Shown here: piece by piece, positions 1-8,292 of the stretch
How the letters are laid out: each line of letters opens with the position of its first letter
Numbering within the stretch: the first letter of the stretch is position 1
Assembly (NCBI GenBank): GCA_007135335.1
Contig: SLJB01000103.1
Location: forward strand, 1-34,759
DNA length: 34,759 nucleotides
Direction of reading: 5' to 3'
Origin: Balneolaceae bacterium
Lineage (GTDB): Bacteria > Bacteroidota > Rhodothermia > Balneolales > Balneolaceae
The notes under the pieces: model-generated
What the model was told of the DNA's origin: nothing
Seen by the model: the letters and a program-made list of their open reading frames with translations, nothing else
The model's database searches: none
Made by a program: the position numbers and the translations under genes

Positions 1-74
1 TTAAACGTTTTGGAGCTGCCTGGCGGATTGCGGGAAAAATAGCAGCAAGGAGATATGGGTCTGTTCTGTTTCTC

Positions 75-165
75 GCAGAGGTTCGCTGAGGTTGCCGCAG
101 AGGTACGCAGAGAACCTGCGCTTATTTTTTTTACTTCGTAGTGGTAAAGGAGTTCAGTGAAGCAC
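75..165. repeat. Degenerate GCAGAG-rich intergenic repeat-like segment
   Basis: Repeated units CGCAGAGGTTCGCTGAGGTTGCCGCAGAGGTACGCAGAG, followed by a T-run and CTTCGTAGTGGTAAAGGA; resembles dispersed CGCAGAG-type intergenic repeats seen in many bacterial genomes. Confidence 0.4.
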
Positions 166-246
166 ACATCTTTTTCCCGCGAATCGAGACTCAGTGAGTA
201 GAATAGAAATTATTTTTATGCTGCAAAAAATTATTGCTAAATGGTT

Positions 247-1794
247 TTACCAGCGATTCCAGATCTCCGGTCCCATAGTTCTGTCTTCACGTATAAGTGC
301 CCGTATTTCGCCGTTGGTTACACCGCAATTTCCATCAGACCAGGCACGGTTTAAAGTTCCGTCTGAATTTCTCCAGTGTGCTACGTTTGTGTTTTCAATA
401 AACTGATGATTGCCACAGGGTGACGAGTATTCAGCGGAGTAATAAGCCACATTACTTGCAGACCACTGCCGGCTGTACATCATATTACCTTCAACTTTAA
501 TGTGAGTGCCGCTTGCAATACCAATACCCACCTGGCCCGGGTCTACTCCAATATTTCCAATAGCTTCCTGATAGCTTCCGGTGGCATCGGCAAGCATAAT
601 AAACGAACCCGAATTCGATTCGCTATGTCCTCTGGCCCTGTTGTTGTTTACCTGGATGGGGTCATCCGCCGTTCCGTTCGACATATACAGGTTAATCCAG
701 TCCTCAAGAGGTGCCCGCCCTGTCTGTTCGGTGTGCTCCATTGAATTTCTGTTGATGCGAATACCTGTCCCGTTGCACTTATCGCACTGGAAAAAATTGC
801 GGCCCGAGTTCAAAGCCCTGTTGCCGGATACAACCAGTGGCCCGTTGCTGTCTCTGAACCGGATTCCGGATGCCGCGTTTTCTATGTAAGAATCACGTAC
901 CAGAATATTCTCTGAGTTATGAAACATCACGGCACCAAACTCCTGACCATGCTTATCTGTTGCGATATTTCTGAATTCAGTGTACCGAATATTCGTGTGT
1001 ACACTTCGGGTTGAGTAGATTCCATGATCTGTGTAGTTCTGAATCTGAAGACGTGTAATGGTATTGTTATTTAGTCCGCCACTGAAAGCGCGTTCCCGGC
1101 TCTTTTCTCCATCCAATACAGCAGTTCCAACTCCTATCCATGAATTTCCATCTTTCGATGATTCAATCATTTGACCCGTGTGCGTGCCTTCAAGGATAAA
1201 AAATGTGGTTCCTGCAGGGCAGCTCAGATTGGCCACATTCAGATTCTCACCCGGAGATAACCACACCTGATTTCCACGCATGTTGAACAGTTCACTGCAA
1301 ACCTCGGAAAGATTATTTTCATTAAAATTGAGAAGAATTTGCTTGATATCTTCCGTTGATAGTTTAATGTTTTCAGATTCATCTGATGTTGAAGCCTGAA
1401 TGATTCTTCGGCTTTGAGTGCGATGGTTTGCTTCTGAGATATTCCGGGGATTCCTGCTCAACGCAGAAGATGGGTCAGCTAATCTTTCAAATGTTTCAGC
1501 GCTGTAGGCTTTAGAGTGAATGACTGCGCTTAATATCGGGGCGCCTAAGGAAGCCACCTCACCGCTGCTCATACCCCTGATGCGCGAAGCCCGCATGCCG
1601 CGGGCGCGGTTAACCATATTCGTAAAATTGGTTGAGATTTCAGCCACTGTACCCTCCACTATTTCGGGGGCATCAGCTGAGCCCGCCTGCTCGGTTTCGC
1701 CGGATTCACCCTGAAGGGCAAGTTCAATTATGGTACAGCTGCCTGCAAGCACGATGATAAGACCGAATAGCAGCAAAATTTTAAGTCGCATCAT
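247..1794 (-). CDS. Secreted lipoprotein with right-handed parallel beta-helix architecture
   Basis: N-terminal lipobox (LIIVLAGSC); Asn/Gly-rich beta-helix rungs such as NSENILVRDSYIENAASGIRFRDSNGPLVVSGNRALNSG. Confidence 0.75.
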   Translation of the reverse strand: MMRLKILLLFGLIIVLAGSCTIIELALQGESGETEQAGSADAPEIVEGTVAEISTNFTNMVNRARGMRASRIRGMSSGEVASLGAPILSAVIHSKAYSAETFERLADPSSALSRNPRNISEANHRTQSRRIIQASTSDESENIKLSTEDIKQILLNFNENNLSEVCSELFNMRGNQVWLSPGENLNVANLSCPAGTTFFILEGTHTGQMIESSKDGNSWIGVGTAVLDGEKSRERAFSGGLNNNTITRLQIQNYTDHGIYSTRSVHTNIRYTEFRNIATDKHGQEFGAVMFHNSENILVRDSYIENAASGIRFRDSNGPLVVSGNRALNSGRNFFQCDKCNGTGIRINRNSMEHTEQTGRAPLEDWINLYMSNGTADDPIQVNNNRARGHSESNSGSFIMLADATGSYQEAIGNIGVDPGQVGIGIASGTHIKVEGNMMYSRQWSASNVAYYSAEYSSPCGNHQFIENTNVAHWRNSDGTLNRAWSDGNCGVTNGEIRALIREDRTMGPEIWNRW

Positions 1795-2015
1795 AAAACC
1801 TCTGAATAATTGAGTTTAAATAGAATTATCAACTTATTGCCTGCACTCATGAAGTGCAACAGGTTGTTGTTTTATAACGTGAGTTGGCATGCAGGGTTTC
1901 GCATATATGAAAACCGACGGCTTTTTAATTTGAGGCTGATCCCGTTAGGGGAAATTTATCATTTCCTGTATATTTGGGATTGTTTTATTTTTCAAAAAAT
2001 TGAGTACAGAATACC

Positions 2016-2777
2016 ATGGCAGGACATTCCAAATGGGCGAATATAAAACATCGCAAAGCTCGCGAAGATGCCAAGCGATCGAAAGCGTTTACAAAACACA
2101 TCCGCGAAATAACAGTTGCGGCGCGTGAGGGAGGGGGAGATCCCGATGCAAACCCGCGATTGTCACTTGCTATACAGAATGCGAAATCTGTGAATCTGCC
2201 TAAAGACAATATTGAGCGAGCCATCAAAAAAGGAACGGGTGAGCTGGATGATGGTTCCGGAAACTATGAAGAAGTTACATACGAAGGGTATGGCCCCGGA
2301 GGTATAGCCTACTTTATTGAGGCAACAAGCAACAACCTGAACCGTACAGTTGGCGAAATCCGATATCTTTTCAACAAGCATGGCGGCAATCTGGGGACAG
2401 ACGGATCTGTAGCCTACCTGTTTGAGCAGAAAGGAGCCATAAAAATAAACAGCGAAGGCCTCGATGCTGAAGAGGTGATGCTGATGGCAATTGATGCCGG
2501 CGCCGATGATGTGGAGATTGAGGAGGAGTTTATCGAAGTGTTTACAGCCCGTGAGAAATTAATATCGGTACGTAAGCAACTTGAAGAGCAGGGAATAGAA
2601 ATAGAATCGGCTGAACTTCAGCGCATACCAATGACGGAGGTATCGGCCGATCCGGAAATAGCAGAGAAAAACCTGAAACTAATGGACCTTTTCGATGAGA
2701 ATGATGATGTATCAAATGTATTTACTAATCTCAGTCTTGATGATGAAACACTCGCACTGATCGAACAAAAATCCTGA
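2016..2777 (+). CDS. yebC: YebC/PmpR family transcription/translation regulator
   Basis: Signature MAGHSKWANIKHRK...DANPRLSLAIQNAKSVNLPKDNIERAIKKGTGE; full-length 253 aa. Confidence 0.97.
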   Translation: MAGHSKWANIKHRKAREDAKRSKAFTKHIREITVAAREGGGDPDANPRLSLAIQNAKSVNLPKDNIERAIKKGTGELDDGSGNYEEVTYEGYGPGGIAYFIEATSNNLNRTVGEIRYLFNKHGGNLGTDGSVAYLFEQKGAIKINSEGLDAEEVMLMAIDAGADDVEIEEEFIEVFTAREKLISVRKQLEEQGIEIESAELQRIPMTEVSADPEIAEKNLKLMDLFDENDDVSNVFTNLSLDDETLALIEQKS

Positions 2778-2843
2778 ACCTATATATACTCGCAGTGGTA
2801 ATCAGACGTTAGAGATCTGATTGAAATCAATGAATCCGGCACC

Positions 2844-3539
2844 ATGAGAATTTTGATCTACTTCATTTTAGCTCTGTTTTTAACAGCATCTGCAGTAAAC
2901 GATGCACGTAAAGCCAATGCTGCATTCGAAAGAGGAAATTACGCCGAGGCTGTTCAGCTCTACAGGCAGGCTATAGAGCAGGATCCGGACAATGCAAAGC
3001 TCCATTTTAATCTTGGCAGTGCACTGAATCAGCTGGGGCAGAAAGACGAAGCTTCTGAAGCCTACAGCCGTTTTACTGAATTGACAGACTCGCCGCTGGA
3101 TCAGTCGCTTGCAGATTACAATATGGGCAGAATGCTGGCTGATGATGAAAATTATGAAGAGGCATTAGACTACTTCCGTAATGCACTCAGAAATAACCCC
3201 GCTGATGAAGATGCAAGGCATAATTTTGAGCTGGCTCTCAAAAGGCAGCAGCAGGATCAGGAGGAGCAGCCCGAAGATGAATCAGGTGGTGAGGGCGGTG
3301 ATGATGACCAGGAACAGGATCCGGACAGTGATCAGGATCAGGATCCTCAGCAAGACCAGCAGCCCGATTCTCCTCAGGATCAGCAAGGTGACGGGGAACA
3401 GCAGCCACAACCGCTCGATATGAGTCCCGAAGAAGCCCGGAATATACTCGATGCGCTTGAACAGCTTGAGCGAGAACTCCTTGAAAACCGCAAAAAAGAA
3501 TCAACTAGCCCCCCTTCCCGAAATGAGAAAGACTGGTAG
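2844..3539 (+). CDS. TPR protein, BatC-like, with acidic Q/D/E-rich C-terminal tail
   Basis: Signal peptide, TPR units (AFERGNYAEAVQLYRQAIEQDPDNAKLHFNLGSALNQLG), acidic low-complexity tail; followed by BatD- and BatE-like genes. Confidence 0.8.
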   Translation: MRILIYFILALFLTASAVNDARKANAAFERGNYAEAVQLYRQAIEQDPDNAKLHFNLGSALNQLGQKDEASEAYSRFTELTDSPLDQSLADYNMGRMLADDENYEEALDYFRNALRNNPADEDARHNFELALKRQQQDQEEQPEDESGGEGGDDDQEQDPDSDQDQDPQQDQQPDSPQDQQGDGEQQPQPLDMSPEEARNILDALEQLERELLENRKKESTSPPSRNEKDW

Positions 3540-5307
3540 TTCAGGGTTGAAACGTTCTGTAATACTGCTCAGCTGCATGCTTGCCTTTTTTAAGGCAGAT
3601 GTTGCCGTTGCGCAGGATTTTCAGCTGCAGGCCACAGTTTCGGAAAGCCGTATTTTTATTGGCGAACAATTTTCTCTGGATGTGGAGGTAACCGGGTCAT
3701 CCATGAGGGATGTTGGACTACCGGTAATTCCGACAATTGACGGTGTTCGCATTTTATCATCCACTCCCTCCAGAAGTACAAGTATTTCAATAGTGAACGG
3801 GCGCACTACCACATCAACTACATACTCGTTCAATCTGATTGCACGCGAAGCCGGGCAGTTCACTATACCACCTGTCCGTATTTCCATCGATGGTGAGGAG
3901 CGAGCCACAAATGCCATAAATATTGAAATTCTTGAACGCGGGCAACTCACGGAAGATGGCAGCAGACAGCGTCCTGATATCTATCTTGAAGTTGCAGTTG
4001 ATGAGCGAAATCCTGTGCCGGGGCAGCAGATTGTGGCAAGTTTGAAACTCTATTTCAGGCAGGGCATTGAAGTAACGTCTTTTCAGCCTTCGGCGGGCTG
4101 GCGCACTGATGGATTTTGGAAAGAGGAGCTTCAAAACATCCGGCAGCCTGAAGCCGAAACTGTAATTATTGATGGCGTGCGGTACCGAACCGCCACACTG
4201 ATGAGTTATGCACTTTTCCCATCCAGAAGCGGGGAGCTTACGCTATCAGAGTTTCCGATGAGTGTTGGAGTGCGAACGCAGCCTTCACGTAACGACCCGT
4301 TTGGAAGCTTTTTTGGATCAGGAGGCAATCAGAGAAGAGTATCCATCGAGTCTGAACCGGTAGTACTAAATGTAAGGCCTCTTCCGGATGCAGAAAATGC
4401 CGTAACCATAAATGCAGTTGGAGATCTCAGAGTTGAGCGCCGGCTGTCTGACAGGGAAGTCATTACCGGTGAGTCGATTGAATTGATTACAAAAGTTGAA
4501 GGAGCGGGAAATATTCCGCTTATTCGTAAACCTGAGTATCAGTTACCCGACGGCCTTGAACTGTACACACCGCAGGAGAGCAGTAATGTTGAACGGAGGG
4601 GCCTTACCATTCGCGGTGAGAAAACGTTTACAGAACTGATGGCTGCTCGTGCACCCGGAACCTATAGTATACCGGCTGAAAGGGTTGCTGTTTTTGATCC
4701 GCAGAGCCGACGCTATCGGTTCGTGAATCTGCCTGAATTGCGATTTGAAGCGCTGCCTTCTCAAGGCGGACAAATTGCGCAGGTTTCACTTCCATCGGCG
4801 AGGCTGCAACCGGTTACCGGTCTTGCTGTTTGGAGCAATAGCCAGTCCGGTTCCATATTCAGCAGGTTCTGGTTTTGGCTTTTGCTGATGATTCCCGGTG
4901 CTGTTTTGGTTGGTGCTTACATCAAACGAAAAGAGGTCAGGCGGCTTGAAACAGACATTGATTTTTCGAGAAAGTTCTATGCTGAAGAGAATGCGCTCAA
5001 AAAGTGTGCAATTGCCCGGAACCTGGTAGACAATAATGATGCCAAAGAGATATACGGCACGCTCCACGATGCTCTGCACAGTTTTGTGGCAGACAGCCTT
5101 TCCCTGCCACTTGCAGGACTTTCTGATAAGGAACTTCTTGAACGGGCATCCGGTAAAGGATTGAACAGCGAACTTTTGAGCAGAACCCGGATGCTGCTTG
5201 ATAAATGTGCTACAATCAGGTACGCGCCCACCGGTTCAAAATCCGATTTCCGTCAGGATATTATCAAAACGGAAGAGTTAATCAATGAATTGAAGGAGAG
5301 TATTTGA
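3523..5307 (+). CDS. BatD-like protein (BatD/Oxygen-tolerance family)
   Basis: Ig-like N-terminal region (VSESRIFIGEQFSLDVEVTGS), C-terminal TM and cytoplasmic helical region; likely start ATG 3523 (MRKTGSSGLKRSVILL), overlapping the upstream gene. Confidence 0.85.
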   Translation: MRKTGSSGLKRSVILLSCMLAFFKADVAVAQDFQLQATVSESRIFIGEQFSLDVEVTGSSMRDVGLPVIPTIDGVRILSSTPSRSTSISIVNGRTTTSTTYSFNLIAREAGQFTIPPVRISIDGEERATNAINIEILERGQLTEDGSRQRPDIYLEVAVDERNPVPGQQIVASLKLYFRQGIEVTSFQPSAGWRTDGFWKEELQNIRQPEAETVIIDGVRYRTATLMSYALFPSRSGELTLSEFPMSVGVRTQPSRNDPFGSFFGSGGNQRRVSIESEPVVLNVRPLPDAENAVTINAVGDLRVERRLSDREVITGESIELITKVEGAGNIPLIRKPEYQLPDGLELYTPQESSNVERRGLTIRGEKTFTELMAARAPGTYSIPAERVAVFDPQSRRYRFVNLPELRFEALPSQGGQIAQVSLPSARLQPVTGLAVWSNSQSGSIFSRFWFWLLLMIPGAVLVGAYIKRKEVRRLETDIDFSRKFYAEENALKKCAIARNLVDNNDAKEIYGTLHDALHSFVADSLSLPLAGLSDKELLERASGKGLNSELLSRTRMLLDKCATIRYAPTGSKSDFRQDIIKTEELINELKESI

Positions 5308-6068
5308 GTATTCGGGTAATTATTCTGTTTGTCATTTGCTGGTTTTTTATGGTTTCGGGTCTGTTTGCTCAGCAATCCCGTTTTGATGAGGCGAACTCTC
5401 TTCTCGGGGAGAATCAATACCGCGGTGCCATTGAACTATATAAATCTATCGCGGAAGATGGATACGTCTCCGGCGCTCTGTGGCTGAACATGGGAATTGC
5501 ATATTCGCAGATTGATTCGCTTGGAGTGGCAAAATATTACCTGCTTAAAGCAGAAAAATATAGTGAGACAAAAGAATTTGCCCGGGAAAGTCTGGAGGTT
5601 GTGAACGACCGTTTTTCAAGAAGATCTGCAGTTTTACCACCCCTTCCCTGGGATCAGTTTTTTCAGGCGCTGGAAGAGAAGTATGGCGTTTGGGCTATTT
5701 CACTTGCAGCTCTATTCTTACTGTATGGCGGCGTAGCGCTTATTATAGGGTCGTGGTTTCGTAAAGATTTTCGGAAACTTCTTTCAAAATCCGGGTATGG
5801 TATTCTGATCTTATCTGCGCTTCTGTTTTTGGTTGCAATCATAATCAATTATCAGCAAAACAGATATGGTACAGGGGTGATGGTGGAGCGGCAAGTAAAT
5901 GTTCATCGGTTGCCGGGTGAGCAATCTTCCATCATAAGTATTGCCTATGAAGGGTACACAATGCGCGTTGATTTTAAAGAGAGTAAAGTTGAAGAGAATT
6001 GGATGTACGTACGTCTTGAGAATGGCATGTACGGCTGGATCAAAAAAGAGAGTCTGATGGTATTGTGA
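5304..6068 (+). CDS. BatE-like TPR protein with C-terminal SH3-like domain
   Basis: TTG start overlapping the batD stop (TTGA); TPR segment, two TM helices, SH3-like tail (VNVHRLPGEQSSIISIAYEGYTMRV...GWIKKESL). Confidence 0.8.
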   Translation: MSIRVIILFVICWFFMVSGLFAQQSRFDEANSLLGENQYRGAIELYKSIAEDGYVSGALWLNMGIAYSQIDSLGVAKYYLLKAEKYSETKEFARESLEVVNDRFSRRSAVLPPLPWDQFFQALEEKYGVWAISLAALFLLYGGVALIIGSWFRKDFRKLLSKSGYGILILSALLFLVAIIINYQQNRYGTGVMVERQVNVHRLPGEQSSIISIAYEGYTMRVDFKESKVEENWMYVRLENGMYGWIKKESLMVL

Positions 6069-6082
6069 GAATTTTCGGCGAA

Positions 6083-8119
6083 TTAATCCATCACCTCAAA
6101 CCGTATTTGCCTCTCTTTTGCCTGGCCTGATTCCATGTCGGAAATATTCACAACCAATTCGTAAAGTCCCGGGTTCAGATTAGCTGTTTCTATTTCCAGA
6201 TCTTCAATTACATGTATCTCCTCATTGGTAAAATTGAGTGTGAGGATAAACTCCGTCTGATCGGTTAACACATTTCCATCCTCATCCACCGGAAAAATTC
6301 GGTATGTGAGTTCAAACTGCGTGAATTGATTTTCCATTCTCTGCAGATTATACACTTCAAAATGGAGTAGTAAAGTCTTGCCGAATGGAACAATCTGGTT
6401 GTTGGCAACCACAAAAGAGAACGGCTCGGTTGAGTAACCTTCACTGTAATATCCCAGAACAAGATCGGCAACTTCGAGCGTATCCGGATGGCTTACGAGC
6501 GGTTTAGGCAATCTGTATTGCAGCCGGTTCCAGCCGCGCAGTTCAGGAGGAAAGGGGGTATTGTTGATGGTTCTTGCATCCGGATCGTAATTCATCAACA
6601 CCACCGATGTAGATTGAAATGCACGATTGGTGTGCCGCACTCTGAACAGAGATTCCGACAACTGCTCACCATTTGGCTGAATGCTGCTTATATCGGGCTG
6701 ATCCTCGTGGGTTTCAGCAATTCTCCAATAGTTATCGTAGGTCTGTATGTTGTGAACAAGTTCATACAGCGGATTCTCCTCCAATATGTTTAATCCATTA
6801 TTTTCGAAATTTCTGCCTCTTGTTCGGTGATAATCAATCATAAAAGCCTCTCTTGGTGCGCTTTCAACATAGGTTAAAAGTATGGGCTGCTGCTCTTCGT
6901 CAAGAAACCGGTAGTGATGCACTTCAAGCGGTATTCGGGTGATGCTCTCCTCGTAGGTTGATTTCTCCCTGTCGATTCGGATGCCGCGCTGACTTACAAG
7001 CTGCTGGCTTTCCGTTCTGAATGCGAGATCCATGCCTCTGAATGCTTCAATGCCCTGGTCAATTACTCGTGTGCGAAGTTCATTGAGGCGATTTTCAAAA
7101 AAAGGATCCACCATTGCAAGCTGTTCGTAATAAATAAGCTGAAGCATCAATGCAGGGGTTATACCGGCGCGGGTAAACTCAATAGAGTCGCCCCGGCGAA
7201 CTCTGTCGGGGTAGTACGCGCGTTCAGGTATAAAATCCTCGAGGCTGGTCTGCATCAAAAACTGATCGTTTCGAACATCAGTACCGAACATGAATAAGAG
7301 TGGTTCGGATTGTACATCGGATAAATTGGTGTAGAACCACACCTCATATTCGGGATACCTGTGAAATTCGTAAATGGCATTTTGCAAGCTGTTGATGATA
7401 TCTTCGTCTTCGCGCGGAAGAATATCATGATACTCAAGGTCATCACCACGTTCTGTGTATTGATGCGCCTGATTTTCGAGCCATGAACGAATGTTGAAAC
7501 TCTGAAGGGTCAGTATTCCGGATCGCTTTCTCTCAGGTTCTCCATAACGAATGTAAATGAGCGCGCGGTCGTCGGTGCCGTATACAGTGTTGTTATTTCG
7601 CGTGAAGTTTTTTCGTGAGTATGCAATTCTTTTCCAATGCTCGATGAGGCGTTCGTTGGTGATTTTGGCCGGTGTGGGGTCTTTTTGTACCCAGTATCCG
7701 CGCATGTCCCGGGTAACTTCGCGATCGCGGCGGGACCACCAATCCATCCACTGCCTGTGAATACCTTCGCCAATGACAGGGCTCATGCGCTCTATTTCCT
7801 GCCTGAGGGCAGCGTGGCTGTCCATACCTTCACCATCACTTATGGCACGCAAATACATTTCTGTGGCAGCCTCATAATAGCTTCTGAGTTCGTGTTCTGT
7901 TACAACACGTATAAACTCAAACCCAATGCGCCCGTCAACACCGCCGTTGCGATCGTATGCTGTGTACCAGATATCCAGAGCGTTAGTAGTATTTCCCCGA
8001 TAGAGTTCGTCCAGCCCTCTTTCAAATGCTCGTTGTGGCTGAGCTTTGAGAACGGAAGCTGCGAGGCTAATGCCTAAAACAGCGAGCAAAAATAGTATGC
8101 GATTACGAGATAAAACCAT
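6083..8119 (-). CDS. GWxTD domain-containing protein
   Basis: Signal peptide; YGTDDRALIYIRYGEPERKR segment and overall layout typical of Bacteroidota GWxTD proteins. Confidence 0.7.
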   Translation of the reverse strand: MVLSRNRILFLLAVLGISLAASVLKAQPQRAFERGLDELYRGNTTNALDIWYTAYDRNGGVDGRIGFEFIRVVTEHELRSYYEAATEMYLRAISDGEGMDSHAALRQEIERMSPVIGEGIHRQWMDWWSRRDREVTRDMRGYWVQKDPTPAKITNERLIEHWKRIAYSRKNFTRNNNTVYGTDDRALIYIRYGEPERKRSGILTLQSFNIRSWLENQAHQYTERGDDLEYHDILPREDEDIINSLQNAIYEFHRYPEYEVWFYTNLSDVQSEPLLFMFGTDVRNDQFLMQTSLEDFIPERAYYPDRVRRGDSIEFTRAGITPALMLQLIYYEQLAMVDPFFENRLNELRTRVIDQGIEAFRGMDLAFRTESQQLVSQRGIRIDREKSTYEESITRIPLEVHHYRFLDEEQQPILLTYVESAPREAFMIDYHRTRGRNFENNGLNILEENPLYELVHNIQTYDNYWRIAETHEDQPDISSIQPNGEQLSESLFRVRHTNRAFQSTSVVLMNYDPDARTINNTPFPPELRGWNRLQYRLPKPLVSHPDTLEVADLVLGYYSEGYSTEPFSFVVANNQIVPFGKTLLLHFEVYNLQRMENQFTQFELTYRIFPVDEDGNVLTDQTEFILTLNFTNEEIHVIEDLEIETANLNPGLYELVVNISDMESGQAKERQIRFEVMD

Positions 8120-8292
8120 CAGACCGGTAAAATTAACGTATTCTGTCGTAAATACAACGGATTAATATATTCAGGAAGTGTTTGCTTCCGTGAATCAAAA
8201 AAAGTGTTTAAGGTTCCAAAAGGAAGATCATTTTTTGTACCTTTAATCATTCCATCAAAAATAACGGATTGTTGCTGAATTAGAAGCAAAAA

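Noticed and set aside
1847-1866. TGCACT-CATGA-AGTGCA hairpin upstream of yebC
   Set aside because: Short stem with no T-tract or known regulator match; insufficient evidence.
3238-3504. 88-aa minus-strand ORF and low-complexity CAGGATCAGGATCC repeats in the BatC tail
   Set aside because: Explained by the acidic Q/D/E-rich BatC-like tail; not a CRISPR or independent repeat element.
7637-8077. 146-aa plus-strand ORF opposite the GWxTD gene
   Set aside because: Antisense to a well supported CDS; no domain or supported start site.
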